From positions 124,001 through 188,000 of the forward strand of contig NZ_JAGGKT010000005.1 in the NCBI RefSeq assembly GCF_017873965.1: a stretch of DNA of 64,000 nucleotides, read 5' to 3'. The notes beneath the pieces were generated by a model, which did no database searches, had not been told where the DNA came from, and saw only the letters and a program-made list of their open reading frames with translations. Numbering within the stretch: the first letter of the stretch is position 1; each line of letters begins with the position of its first letter. This DNA comes from Ammoniphilus resinae. Its GTDB lineage: Bacteria > Bacillota > Bacilli > Aneurinibacillales > RAOX-1. This document shows, in pieces, positions 51,674 through 60,251 of this stretch. The position numbers and the translations under genes are program-made.

Positions 51674-52987
51674 TTATCCTTGAAGCACTTTGCCAAAAAA
51701 GGATCTTTCCCCAACTTGACCACCCTTCAGGGTAATTTCCAGTCCGTCGATTCGCGGGTCGGTAGAGTAACACTGACACAGAGGTGAACCTGGCGCGAGC
51801 GGTGCGATCATTTCTAAGGCGAAAATGCCGAGCTCGCTCACCGCATGGCTGGAGGTGTCCCCTCCTGCGAAGGCGATCCGTCGGATGGACGATTCCTCGA
51901 TGATTCGGCGGGCCAGGTTGCCGAGCTGCTGTCCAAGAAATTTCCCGGAGGCGGAGGCGGTTAGGCCTCTCGCGCGATTTTCTGCGATCGATGGATCCAT
52001 TGGGCCGAGCGCCGAATACAGGATAACGTTTCTCCCCTGGTTTATTGCGGTTAGGGCCTCCTGCAGGATTGCTTCCCAGTTGTTGCTGACTTCCATAGGA
52101 ATCCGGATCCCATGGAACCCATTTTCGAGTGCCCATTCGATTTGACCTTGGGTGACTGGTGAGCAGCTGCCGCTGATCGCCAGGAGTTGGTCTGTCGGTT
52201 GGGCTGGCTTCATAGAATGAGTGCCGGAGATCAGTCCTTGCTTCTGCCAAGCGGCTGCCAATGCGTATTGAACACCGGAGGAGCCTACCACAAAAAGTGG
52301 CTGGTGCTTCGCCTCACGCCAAATGAGCGAACCGGCTTTTTCCAGTCGATCAGAATCGAGAACGTCGAACAGCAGGACATCTGGGTGTTCTTGGAGCCTT
52401 TGTTCATAGCGTGATGTGACTTTTTCCAAGTCACCTTCTAAATCAAGGATATCCATCAGGCCGATTTTGCTGTCGGTTTGTTTGTTCAAGTGAATCCGTA
52501 GATCCCCTTCATCCATCGGCGTCACAGGATGCCTGGACATGGTCGGATGGCGGTCGAGCCGATGGGTCTCCTCCCCCACGGTGGCAAAGTGATTGCCAAA
52601 AACGGTGTACCTTCTGAGCGATGGTGCCCCTACGAGAAGCGGGATGACACGGCTTTTTGTAAATTGGGTTTTGGCCATGTCGATCACTTTCCCGATACTC
52701 CCGATCTCCGGCGACGAATCAAAAGTGGAACACACTTTGTAATGAACGATCGGTGTCTGTTGGAGCTGTTGGAAAATGGGAAGCAGTTGCTGTTCCATCT
52801 GCTCAGGTTTCATCGAGCGGCTGGTCCCCGCCACCCCAAAGCACTGCAAATCCGGAAATTGTTCTAGTTGTTCGGCAGTCGGAGGTTGCAGGAATAGCAT
52901 CGTTTTGATCCCGTGCAGGGCGAGCCCCTCCATGGAGTCAGTCGAACCGGTAAAATCATCCCCGTAATAACAAAGTAAAAGGTTCAT
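51674..52987 (-). CDS. oiaK: Four-carbon acid sugar kinase family protein (DUF1537), likely 3-oxo-isoapionate kinase
   Basis: 437 residues, normal for the two-domain DUF1537/SBD_N kinase family. The N-terminal YYGDDFTGSTDSMEGLALHG (about 7-26) is the sugar-acid binding signature; the C-terminal nucleotide-binding domain shows RRIAFAGGDTSSHAV and APLAPGSPLCQC. With ApnO and a RuBisCO-like protein as neighbours, the best-fitting member is the ATP-dependent 3-oxo-isoapionate 4-kinase (OiaK). Threonate/erythronate kinases are the same family and cannot be excluded on sequence alone. Confidence 0.8.
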   Translation of the reverse strand: MNLLLCYYGDDFTGSTDSMEGLALHGIKTMLFLQPPTAEQLEQFPDLQCFGVAGTSRSMKPEQMEQQLLPIFQQLQQTPIVHYKVCSTFDSSPEIGSIGKVIDMAKTQFTKSRVIPLLVGAPSLRRYTVFGNHFATVGEETHRLDRHPTMSRHPVTPMDEGDLRIHLNKQTDSKIGLMDILDLEGDLEKVTSRYEQRLQEHPDVLLFDVLDSDRLEKAGSLIWREAKHQPLFVVGSSGVQYALAAAWQKQGLISGTHSMKPAQPTDQLLAISGSCSPVTQGQIEWALENGFHGIRIPMEVSNNWEAILQEALTAINQGRNVILYSALGPMDPSIAENRARGLTASASGKFLGQQLGNLARRIIEESSIRRIAFAGGDTSSHAVSELGIFALEMIAPLAPGSPLCQCYSTDPRIDGLEITLKGGQVGERSFFGKVLQG

Positions 52988-53002
52988 CTGGGTAGACCTC
53001 CC

Positions 53003-54262
53003 TTATTTTGCAAACTTCTCAATGGCTTTTTGCAGTTCCGGATGAGTTTGGGCGTAGTCATCTACGGTTTTCCCTTGTAGAGCGGCTTCCCACCCCTGGA
53101 TCATACTTTTCACCCCTGCCGAAATCCCGTCCGGATGTGCCATGATGCCTCCGCCTGCGATGTGGATGACGTCTGTTGAATTAATTTGTTGATAAGTTTC
53201 CGGAGCCACCCCCGCCCATTGCGCGGAAGAAAGTACCGGCATCACTTCCATCCCCCCAAATAGGGGTGACAAACAATCTTTAATCGATTGCACAACCGAT
53301 TCATTTGATTCGAAAAACTTATTGTGCAGTCCGTTCGTATGTAGATGGTCAACCCCTGCGAGGCGGCAAAGTTTCTGATAGGCAGTGAATTCCATGCCTA
53401 GTGCCGGACAGCGAGTCATCGCTCCCCACTGGTTTCGGTGCCCATGGATCGGCAGATCGCTGTAGGTTCTGAGGTGCGCAACGCCGGCGAGTCCGATGCT
53501 GTTGATGCTGACCATCACACAGGTTCCTCCAGCTTGTGCCACGAGATCATGATTTCGGCGAAGCTCATCGATGTCCCCAGTGATGTTGAAGGCGTACATG
53601 GCTTTTTTTCCGGTTTGGTCGGCTGCTCTCTCGATCTCCTGCATGACTGCTTTGACGCGTTCTTGTAAGGGAAAATAGGGCGGATTGCCGTTGACTTCGT
53701 CATCTTTAATGAAATCGACACCGGCCATGGCCAGCTCTCTGACGATGGTCTTAAGCTCGGTTGGAGTAAGTCCGATATTGGGTTTAACGATCGTGCCGAT
53801 GATTGGACGTCCAAAAACACTTGCAAGCTGGCGAGTCCCCTCTATTCCGAATTTAGGGCCTTGATACTTTTCCATGAAGCCTTGGGGCAGTTGCAAATCT
53901 AGCAGTTTGAGACCCGAGAATTCGCGTAATTCATAGAGATTCCCCGCTACCGTCGCAAGCAAATTGGGAATCGAGGGCCCGACGTTGTGATAAGGAAAAG
54001 CAACCGTGATCTCCCCTCGGTTGAAGACGGGTTGGGCGATGCCTTTGGGTAGGTGGGCACCTGGCAGGGAGGGGGTTGGCACGGACTCCATCGGTTTGAT
54101 CTCGATGATTTTTGCCCCGTGCTTTTCCTTCAGTTCATCCGTCTCCCCCGGCACCTTCACAAAAGTCCCCGTCGACTGCTCCCCAGCCAATACCTGTGCG
54201 GCATGCTCCAGCGGGTACGGGGTTTCAATGAAATAAGTGGCAAGGATCTGATCTTGTTTCAA
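53003..54262 (-). CDS. oiaX: RuBisCO-like protein, likely 3-oxo-isoapionate-4-phosphate transcarboxylase/hydrolase (OiaX-type)
   Basis: 419 residues, large-subunit fold without small-subunit dependence. Active-site motifs persist: IGTIVKPNIGLT (catalytic-loop Lys, about 157), the metal/carbamate site GVDFIKDDEVNG (about 183-194), the His in HGHRNQWGA (about 273), and the phosphate-binding SSAQWAGV and HIAGGGIMAHPDG (about 370). Such type IV proteins do not fix CO2. In the D-apionate pathway OiaX splits 3-oxo-isoapionate-4-phosphate into 3-phosphoglycerate and glycolate. First gene of the operon, reading from a near-consensus promoter. MtnW-type enolase activity is the main alternative but the neighbours argue against it. 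Confidence 0.85.
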   Translation of the reverse strand: MKQDQILATYFIETPYPLEHAAQVLAGEQSTGTFVKVPGETDELKEKHGAKIIEIKPMESVPTPSLPGAHLPKGIAQPVFNRGEITVAFPYHNVGPSIPNLLATVAGNLYELREFSGLKLLDLQLPQGFMEKYQGPKFGIEGTRQLASVFGRPIIGTIVKPNIGLTPTELKTIVRELAMAGVDFIKDDEVNGNPPYFPLQERVKAVMQEIERAADQTGKKAMYAFNITGDIDELRRNHDLVAQAGGTCVMVSINSIGLAGVAHLRTYSDLPIHGHRNQWGAMTRCPALGMEFTAYQKLCRLAGVDHLHTNGLHNKFFESNESVVQSIKDCLSPLFGGMEVMPVLSSAQWAGVAPETYQQINSTDVIHIAGGGIMAHPDGISAGVKSMIQGWEAALQGKTVDDYAQTHPELQKAIEKFAK

Positions 54263-54306
54263 TGATATAACTCCTTTTGTTGGGTTGAATTTTGGTTATT
54301 GTCTGA

Positions 54307-54357
54307 ATTTTATCAATGATAGGTGGTTGTTGTCAAGATACAACTTAGATCTAAGTT
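54307..54357 (-). promoter_or_regulatory. Promoter and palindromic operator of the apionate operon
   Basis: On the minus strand TTGACA (54336-54331), 18 bp, TAAAAT (54312-54307), about 45 bp upstream of the RuBisCO-like start. Five bp upstream of the -35 lies a perfect 16-bp palindrome, AACTTAGATCTAAGTT (54342-54357), a likely binding site for the GntR protein of the same operon. Confidence 0.65.
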
Positions 54358-54425
54358 AGTTGCTCACGATTTGTGGGGTTTTTTCTTGTGTTTGATCGGA
54401 GGGGTGTTTGAGGGGCGGCTTTGAA

Positions 54426-54500
54426 ATTCATCGGGGCTATGAAGGTCAATCGCGCTATTCAAACGCTAGTCTTTGATATTCATCGGCACTATGAAGGTCA
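54426..54500. repeat. 52-bp-period repeat, short locus (2 units)
   Basis: Two cores, ATTCATCGGGGCTATGAAGG (54426) and ATTCATCGGCACTATGAAGG (54478), are exactly 52 bp apart and carry the same TTCAT-N7-ATGAAGGTCAAT layout as the longer arrays. From here to 55030 only a gene remnant is recognisable; 54720-55030 shows nothing I can assign. Confidence 0.75.
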
Positions 54501-54544
54501 ATCCAGCTGTTAATTAGTTCAGTCCCTCACTCTGCTTCAGAACT

Positions 54545-54715
54545 GCCACGGAGCATTCCAAGCCACATTGAAGAAAATTCCAAACGTATCCAAAGTACGG
54601 TCAATATCAGTGATTAGGGCAATCGCTCTCAAAAGGCAGCTCCACAGAAGCTAATACATCGTCATCATGATCAAACCTGCCCCGGGAACTCCCGCGGTCC
54701 AAATACCAAGGTAGT
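54545..54715 (-). pseudogene. Remnant of a sodium/dicarboxylate symporter gene
   Basis: On the minus strand the fragment GIWTAGVPGAGLIMMTM is followed, after frameshifts, by VLASVELP, then IALITDIDRTLDTFG and NVAWNA. These match, in order, GTAGVPSAGLIMMTM, VLASVGLP, IALIAGVDRILDMFR and NVTGDA in the intact symporter at 57688. Only about 55 codons of the C-terminal third remain, in several frames. It is a decayed paralogue. Confidence 0.75.
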
Positions 54716-55034
54716 GGTAGATTAATTACGTGTACACTGTTAGTTGATTTAAATGGTGGTATAGATGCCCAGACAGTGCAAAAATACTGGAATAAACCAA
54801 GCGAATACTAAAACGACACCGGGAAGGCAAAAAGATTAACAGTAAACGTATTCCTTCGGAAAACGAGACCTTATATTTAATACAGTAATTTTTAAAATAC
54901 CTAATCCCGGTGATAGATTTCGAAACAGTCTGTTCATCGGGGATGATGGGTTTTATCGCTAATCATGATAAGCCCACCTCTTACTATCATTTCAATAGTT
55001 TGAACAGAAGACACCGCCGGCTTTTACCAACCTA

Positions 55035-56066
55035 TTATAAAATCTGCTGCATGCTTGAAAGGGTGTGTTCAACATCCTCAAAAGAAATCTGGCAATGCGT
55101 AACCATCCTCATTTTTCGGGCGCCAATCTTTTTGACCCAGATTCCTCTCCGCTGCAATTTCGCGATCAATCGATCCGCATCCCATCCCGCTTTTACTACC
55201 TCAAAAGAAACGATGTTTGTGGCTGCTTTCTCAAAAGCCATGCGAATCCCGGCGATCCCAGATAAACCGGCATGGAGTCTCGTTGCGTTCCGATGATCCT
55301 CGCCAATCCGGTCGATCATCTTAGTCAATCCAATCAGTCCAGGTGCAGCAATGATGCCGGCCTGTCTCATTCCCCCGCCTAACCGTTGTCGGATGTTCCT
55401 TGCTTCTGCAATGAACTCCCGTGATCCCAAAAGTAGGGATCCCAACGGGCACCCTAATCCTTTTGTCAGACAAATTTGCACCGCATCGACTTCTCGACAA
55501 ATCAACGAGGGGTGAACACCAAGTGCAGTTGCAGCATTAAATAGACGTGCGCCATCAAGATAAATGGGGACTTGATAGCGATCGGCTAACTCCCGAATCT
55601 CCCTCATGTGTTCTAGGGTGAACACTGCTCCCTCATTTAGGTTGTACGTATTCTCCAGACAAATCAATCCCGTTCTCGCGGTCTGGACTCCGTGCGGCTG
55701 GATTGCGGCTTCGATGGATTCGATGTCATAGACTCCTTGGTGAACCGGAACGGGCCGAGCTTGTACCTGGGAGAGTGCGGCCAACCCCGCCACCTCCAAA
55801 TTATACAAATGAGAGTCCCGCCCCAAAATCACTTCCTGCCCCCGCTGCGTCATCGCCATCACCGCGATTTGGTTTGCCATCGTTCCGGAAATGGTGAGCA
55901 GCGCATCTTCCATCCCTAGTAGGGACGCAGCCAGTTGTTCGAGCTCCTTTACCGTTGGATCCTCTCCTAAAATATCATCGCCCAAAGCAGCCGCCCTGAT
56001 CGCCTCCCTCATTTCCTCATTTGGCAAGGTAACCGTGTCACTGCGCAAATCTATCTTTTTATCCAC
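55035..56066 (-). CDS. Low-specificity L-threonine aldolase
   Basis: 343 residues, PLP-dependent fold-type I. It begins with the signature IDLRSDTVTLPNEEMREA; SGTMANQIAVMA (about 60-71), YLDGARLFNAA (about 168-178, Asp contacting PLP) and the PLP lysine in QICLTKGLGCPLGS (about 197-210) follow, then RQRLGGGMRQAG. It cleaves L-threonine/allo-threonine to glycine and acetaldehyde. Monocistronic; divergent from the second NERD gene. Confidence 0.93.
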   Translation of the reverse strand: MDKKIDLRSDTVTLPNEEMREAIRAAALGDDILGEDPTVKELEQLAASLLGMEDALLTISGTMANQIAVMAMTQRGQEVILGRDSHLYNLEVAGLAALSQVQARPVPVHQGVYDIESIEAAIQPHGVQTARTGLICLENTYNLNEGAVFTLEHMREIRELADRYQVPIYLDGARLFNAATALGVHPSLICREVDAVQICLTKGLGCPLGSLLLGSREFIAEARNIRQRLGGGMRQAGIIAAPGLIGLTKMIDRIGEDHRNATRLHAGLSGIAGIRMAFEKAATNIVSFEVVKAGWDADRLIAKLQRRGIWVKKIGARKMRMVTHCQISFEDVEHTLSSMQQIL

Positions 56067-56157
56067 GATCGAATTCTCCTTTTTAGTTTTATACTAGCAG
56101 ATTTTTATGGAAATATTAATTTAATTATGACAAAATAGTAGAGAAAGGATGTGGACT

Positions 56158-57066
56158 ATGCTGTTTTATAAACCTCGGACTGAACCGGCGGAGCTTTTGA
56201 TGTTTGGAATGTTGGGTACCCGAATGGACTTGCCAGAAAAGGAAAAGCAGTACTATCAAAATTTGCAAAAGGGCTACGAAGGGGAGTTGATGTTTGATAC
56301 TTGGACAGAAAAACTGCAGTGCGAGTGCTATATCTTAAATGACCTTCTATTAAAAGCCGGTACCACCACTTTTCAGATTGACTCACTTCTGATTGCTTCG
56401 GAGACAATCTACTTTTTTGAAGTGAAGAATTACGAGGGGGACTATTATTTTGAAGGCGATCGATTCTATAAGCGACCTCGGTTGGAAATCGTCAATCCCC
56501 TCCACCAATTGTCTCGAAGTGAGGCTTTGCTCCGCCAATTACTCAATAGTTTAGGATATAACCTCCCCATTGATGCTTCAGTAGTCTTTATCAACCCAGA
56601 ATTCGCCTTATTCCAGGCGCCTCTCGACAAGCCGATCATTCTCCCAAACCAGTTGAATCGCTATTTTCAAAAACTTAACAGGATCCAATCGCGGCTTAAT
56701 GGGAAGCACCGATTACTAGCTGAAAGGCTAGTTGCTTTGCATATCCAGGAGTCCCCTTTTCTGCAGCTGCCATCCTATGACTATGGGCAAATGAAGAAAG
56801 GGATTACTTGTGCAAGGTGTCATTCATTTTTTGTTTCAGTTGGGAAAGTAAACTGTGTCTGTAAGGAATGTGATTATAATGAGCCTGTTCCGAGCGCTGT
56901 TTTGCGGAGTGTGCGGGAATTTCAGGTGCTCTTTCCTGAACTTAAATTGACTACAAACATTATCCACGGGTGGTGTCAGGGGACCTTTTCTAAACAGAGG
57001 ATCCGGAGGATTTTGGAGAAAAACTTTAAAAGATCTGGAGTTCATCAATGGTCTTTCTATGAATAA
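56158..57066 (+). CDS. NERD-domain protein with zinc-ribbon tail, second copy
   Basis: About 302 residues from the ATG at 56158, 8 nt after AAAGGA (an ATG at 56149 is too close). The NERD core has GYEGELMFDTWTEKL, TTFQIDSLLIASETIYFFEV then KNYEGD, with the Glu, Asp and Glu-x-Lys of the putative nuclease site, and INPEFALF. A C-terminal zinc ribbon (CARCHSFF with a later CVCKECDY) and a helical tail follow. Same architecture as the NERD gene at 13270 but clearly diverged, and without flanking direct repeats. Function in DNA metabolism or defence is only surmised for the family. Confidence 0.85.
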   Translation: MLFYKPRTEPAELLMFGMLGTRMDLPEKEKQYYQNLQKGYEGELMFDTWTEKLQCECYILNDLLLKAGTTTFQIDSLLIASETIYFFEVKNYEGDYYFEGDRFYKRPRLEIVNPLHQLSRSEALLRQLLNSLGYNLPIDASVVFINPEFALFQAPLDKPIILPNQLNRYFQKLNRIQSRLNGKHRLLAERLVALHIQESPFLQLPSYDYGQMKKGITCARCHSFFVSVGKVNCVCKECDYNEPVPSAVLRSVREFQVLFPELKLTTNIIHGWCQGTFSKQRIRRILEKNFKRSGVHQWSFYE

Positions 57067-57109
57067 TATAATAACTCTTGTTAGAGGTGAGGATAGGGGC
57101 TTCCCGTAA

Positions 57110-57141
57110 CCTGTGGGCAATCTCCCTTTCTATCAGGAAGC
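57110..57141 (+). repeat. Dispersed repeat 'CTCCCTTT' family, copy 6
   Basis: ACCTGTGGGCAATCTCCCTT followed by TCTATCAGGAAG, 11 bp before the first core of tandem array 3. Confidence 0.65.
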
Positions 57142-57151
57142 AGGGATTGTT

Positions 57152-57580
57152 CTTCATAAAGTAGATGAAGTTCAATGACCAACACCACTTCCCCAACATC
57201 GATCTTCATAACCCCAATGAAGTTCAATGACCAGCGTCACATCGCCAACATTGATCTTCATAACCCCAATGAAGTTCAATGACCAACGCAACTTCGCCAA
57301 CATTGAACTTCATAACCCCAATGAAGTTCAATGACCAACGCAACTTCGCCAACATTGATCTTCATAACCCCGATGAAGTTCAATGACCAGCATCACATCG
57401 CCAACTTTGATCTTCATAACCCCAATGAAGTTCAATGACCAACGCAACTTCGCCAACATTGATCTTCATAACCCCGATGAAGTTCAATGACCAACGTCAC
57501 TTCGCCAACATTGATCTTCATAACCCCAATGAAGTTCAATGACCAACGTCACTTCGCCAACATTGATCTTCATAACCCAT
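57152..57580. repeat. 52-bp-period tandem array 3 (9 units)
   Basis: Nine cores (CTTCAT) start at 57152, 57204, 57256, 57308, 57360, 57412, 57464, 57516 and 57568, exactly 52 bp apart. The unit palindrome is TTGATCTTCAT-N7-ATGAAGTTCAA, with the linker TGACCAACGTCACTTCGCCA. The array ends about 40 bp before the symporter terminator. Non-coding. Confidence 0.93.
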
Positions 57581-57621
57581 TTTAAAAACAATCACACACC
57601 TATCTGGCTCTGCCCCCAAAC

Positions 57622-57652
57622 AAAAAAGACCTTAAGGCCCTGCCTCAAGGTC
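57622..57652 (-). terminator. Terminator after the symporter gene
   Basis: On the minus strand GACCTTGAGGC and the CCTTAAGGTC arm pair and are followed by TTTTTTG, 35 bp after the symporter stop. Confidence 0.85.
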
Positions 57653-57687
57653 TCTCCTCCAACCCCATCCCCCAACCTTAAACCGAC

Positions 57688-58905
57688 TTACTTTCCTTCC
57701 CTACTCCCCGCGACCGACGTCAGCCCGCCTTCCGACGCCGCCACGACAACCGCCGCAGAAGCATCTCCCGTTACGTTAACGGACGTTCTGAACATATCGA
57801 GGATCCGGTCGACGCCGGCGATCAAGGCGATCCCCTCCAGCGGCAACCCGACCGAGGCCAACACCATCGTCATCATGATTAGGCCCGCGCTAGGAACGCC
57901 TGCAGTCCCAATTGAAGCTAACGTAGCAGTCAGAACGATAGTAGCCTGTTGGGCAATCGACAGGTCCACGCCGAAAAACTGCGCCACAAACAACGAGCAT
58001 ACCCCGAGATACAAGGCGGTTCCGTCCATATTGATGGTTGCTCCGAGCGGGAGCACAAAGCTACTAACCTTCGTCGGAACCCCGAGGTTTTCCTCGGTGC
58101 ACTTGATGGTGACAGGCAAAGTCCCCGCGCTACTCGATGTGCTAAATGCAACCAGACTTGCTGGAGCAATCCCCTTGAAAAAAGTAAACGGATTCATTTT
58201 GGCAAAGAGTCGAACCGATAACGAATAGAATAGAGCAGCATGCAGGATACATCCAGCGGCAACGACCAAAATAATCTTCAGTAGCGGCAAAATCACAGAC
58301 AATCCGTACTGTCCCACGGTTGGCGCCATCAACCCGAAGATCCCATATGGAGCGAAGCGCATAACGATGCCGGTGATTTTGTACATGATTTCTGCGAGTT
58401 GTTCAAAGAAGGTATGGACAGTCCGTGCCTTTTCCCCCAACACGGTAATCGCCAATCCCAAAAATATAGCAAAAAAGATAATCTGTAGCATGTTCCCTTC
58501 AACCAACGCGGCAAAAGGATTGGTCGGTACAATCGCTAACAAAGTGGCAATAATTCCGGGAGTTTCGTTGGCAGCTACTTTATCCGTAGTACCCGCTAGA
58601 TCTAACCCCGCACCCGGCGCGAACAAATTCCCCAGCACAAGTCCGATGGTAACCGCAATCGCTGTCGTCACTAAGTAGTAGGCAACCGTCTTCCCCCCAA
58701 TCCTTCCAAGCGACCGCAAGTCCCCGATACTAGCTACCCCCACAACCAAAGAAGCAAGTACCAAGGGCACCATGATGAATTTAATCAACCGCAGGAACAA
58801 GTCACCGAGCGGTTTTACCACTTCGATGGCAGGCCCAAACAAGACTCCAGCAACAATGGCCAAAACAAACGCGATCAAAATCTTGGTAAGCAAATTCATT
58901 TTCAT
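57688..58905 (-). CDS. Sodium/proton-dicarboxylate or glutamate symporter (DAACS family, GltP/DctA-like)
   Basis: About 405 residues from the ATG at 58905, 8 nt after AGGAGG. Eight helices and two re-entrant hairpins of the glutamate transporter fold. Signature loops: the serine-rich hairpin FSTSSSAGTLPVT (about 270), the substrate/sodium motif NMDGTAL (about 305), GTAGVPSAGLIMM (about 345) and the last-helix DRILDMFRTSVNVTGDA (about 370-386). It imports glutamate, aspartate or C4-dicarboxylates with Na+ or H+. Divergent from a GlnK/GlnL-like two-component pair, whose candidate site lies in its promoter. Confidence 0.93.
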   Translation of the reverse strand: MKMNLLTKILIAFVLAIVAGVLFGPAIEVVKPLGDLFLRLIKFIMVPLVLASLVVGVASIGDLRSLGRIGGKTVAYYLVTTAIAVTIGLVLGNLFAPGAGLDLAGTTDKVAANETPGIIATLLAIVPTNPFAALVEGNMLQIIFFAIFLGLAITVLGEKARTVHTFFEQLAEIMYKITGIVMRFAPYGIFGLMAPTVGQYGLSVILPLLKIILVVAAGCILHAALFYSLSVRLFAKMNPFTFFKGIAPASLVAFSTSSSAGTLPVTIKCTEENLGVPTKVSSFVLPLGATINMDGTALYLGVCSLFVAQFFGVDLSIAQQATIVLTATLASIGTAGVPSAGLIMMTMVLASVGLPLEGIALIAGVDRILDMFRTSVNVTGDASAAVVVAASEGGLTSVAGSREGK

Positions 58906-58945
58906 TAAACAAACCTCCTCTTTTTGGGATTTGAGTTCCAACAAA

Positions 58946-58977
58946 ATTGTACTTATGACCTACAATAAATCACAAAA
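58946..58977 (-). promoter_or_regulatory. Candidate GlnL-type direct-repeat site and -10 of the symporter promoter
   Basis: On the minus strand TTTTGT-GATT-TATTGT (58977-58962), one mismatch from the TTTTGT-N4-TTTTGT direct repeat known for B. subtilis GlnL, then TACAAT (58951-58946) 10 bp further, about 40 bp before the symporter ATG. The spacing fits an activator next to a promoter without a good -35. Confidence 0.6.
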
Positions 58978-59051
58978 ACACTCCATAAATTTTAGAATAG
59001 TCTGCAAATTGTTAGGAGGGGTGGAAAACAATCAGGGAAAATGCGTGGATT

Positions 59052-60251
59052 TTGGGCTTGATGCTTGTTACGGTTCCGATCGCGGGCGAGCTGAAGTTTT
59101 ACCCTTTTGGCGATGACTTCCGGGTAAGCATGGGGACACCAGCTTTTCTATTTTTTCTATTGTTCTTGCAGCGGGTTTCCCCGATAGTATCTGGAGTCCT
59201 GACGGGCATCGCGGTGGTCCTGTTTCGACTCGCACTCGGCGGGTTCACAGAAGAAGCTTGGTCGCTGCACTCCCCCGTCTTTTTCTACTATCTAACATAT
59301 GGTGGAATGTTTGCTTTGTTGCACGTCAACCGTTTCTACCAGCGGCCCCTGCTCCTTGGGTTTCTCGCTGTCATCGTAGAAATCGCCGCCAGTATCATGG
59401 AAATTAGTGCACGCGGCTCCTTTCCGCTGTCGTCCCTCGATGATATTGCGATCCTCGCCGTGATTCGAAGCTTTTTTGTGCTAGGGTTTTACAACATCCT
59501 GATCTATAGGGAGCAGCGAAAGCGAAATGAGCAGATGCTCGTTTTGATTTCCAACCTTTATGAAGAAATGGTTCACCTCAAGAAAACGATGCAGCAGGCG
59601 GAAACCATCACGAAGGATGCCTACGACCTATACCGCAATCTCAAACCATCGGAATTTGCACAAACCGCACTCCGAATCGCTGGACAAGTTCACGAGATGA
59701 AAAAAGACAAACAACGAATCTACGCCGGTCTAAGTAAAATGATTTGCAACGAAAGTATTCAGGATTTTATGGGTGCTGAAGAGTTAGGAAAAATCGTCGT
59801 CAGGATCAACCAGAAATACGCAGATTTGCTCCACAAAAAGATCACGTTTCATTTGAAAATCGAAGGCGCACATCCTCAGTACCATGTTTACACAGCATTG
59901 TCCCTTTTGAATAACCTCGTTGCCAACGCGGTGGAAGCGATTCAGGATACGGGGGTGATCCACATTTTCATTTGCAGAAAAGAGGATGACGTGGAGTTTC
60001 GAGTGGTCGACGATGGACCCGGGATTCCTGATAAAAAGCGGGACCTCATTTTTCAACCAGGGTTTACAACGAAATACGATTTATCCGGAAAGCCTTCCAC
60101 CGGGATCGGTCTGACCTATGTCCGCGATGTTACAGAAAGCGCTGGGGGACGGATCCGATTGGAGGACACCGGAGGAACGGCGTTCATCATTTGTTTGCCG
60201 ATCCATCATCTGATAAAGGAAGGGTGGGAACATGCGCTACTATCTGGTTGA
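59052..60251 (+). CDS. GlnK-like sensor histidine kinase
   Basis: About 400 residues. Five or six membrane helices (about 1-150) are followed by a linker coiled coil. The phospho-acceptor His is in GQVHEMKKDKQRI (about 214); the ATPase has NNLVANAVEAI (N box, about 290), DDGPGIP (G1) and TGIGLTYVRD (G2). This is the layout of B. subtilis GlnK (YcbA). The start is uncertain: the frame stays open upstream as ENAWILG to beyond 59031 without ATG/GTG/TTG except a TTG at 59043, while AGGAGG (59014-59019) points to about 59025-59031. It overlaps the response regulator gene by 20 bp. Confidence 0.85.
   Translation: MGLMLVTVPIAGELKFYPFGDDFRVSMGTPAFLFFLLFLQRVSPIVSGVLTGIAVVLFRLALGGFTEEAWSLHSPVFFYYLTYGGMFALLHVNRFYQRPLLLGFLAVIVEIAASIMEISARGSFPLSSLDDIAILAVIRSFFVLGFYNILIYREQRKRNEQMLVLISNLYEEMVHLKKTMQQAETITKDAYDLYRNLKPSEFAQTALRIAGQVHEMKKDKQRIYAGLSKMICNESIQDFMGAEELGKIVVRINQKYADLLHKKITFHLKIEGAHPQYHVYTALSLLNNLVANAVEAIQDTGVIHIFICRKEDDVEFRVVDDGPGIPDKKRDLIFQPGFTTKYDLSGKPSTGIGLTYVRDVTESAGGRIRLEDTGGTAFIICLPIHHLIKEGWEHALLSG

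Noticed and set aside
51591-52250. 219-residue open frame overlapping the DUF1537 kinase and apnO junction on the same strand
   Set aside because: Out of frame with two well-supported genes and of low-complexity composition.
57539-58228. 229-residue open frame antisense to the symporter
   Set aside because: Mirror of the GC-rich codon pattern of the real gene, Thr/Pro/Ala-rich and starting in a repeat; the opposite strand has unmistakable transporter motifs.
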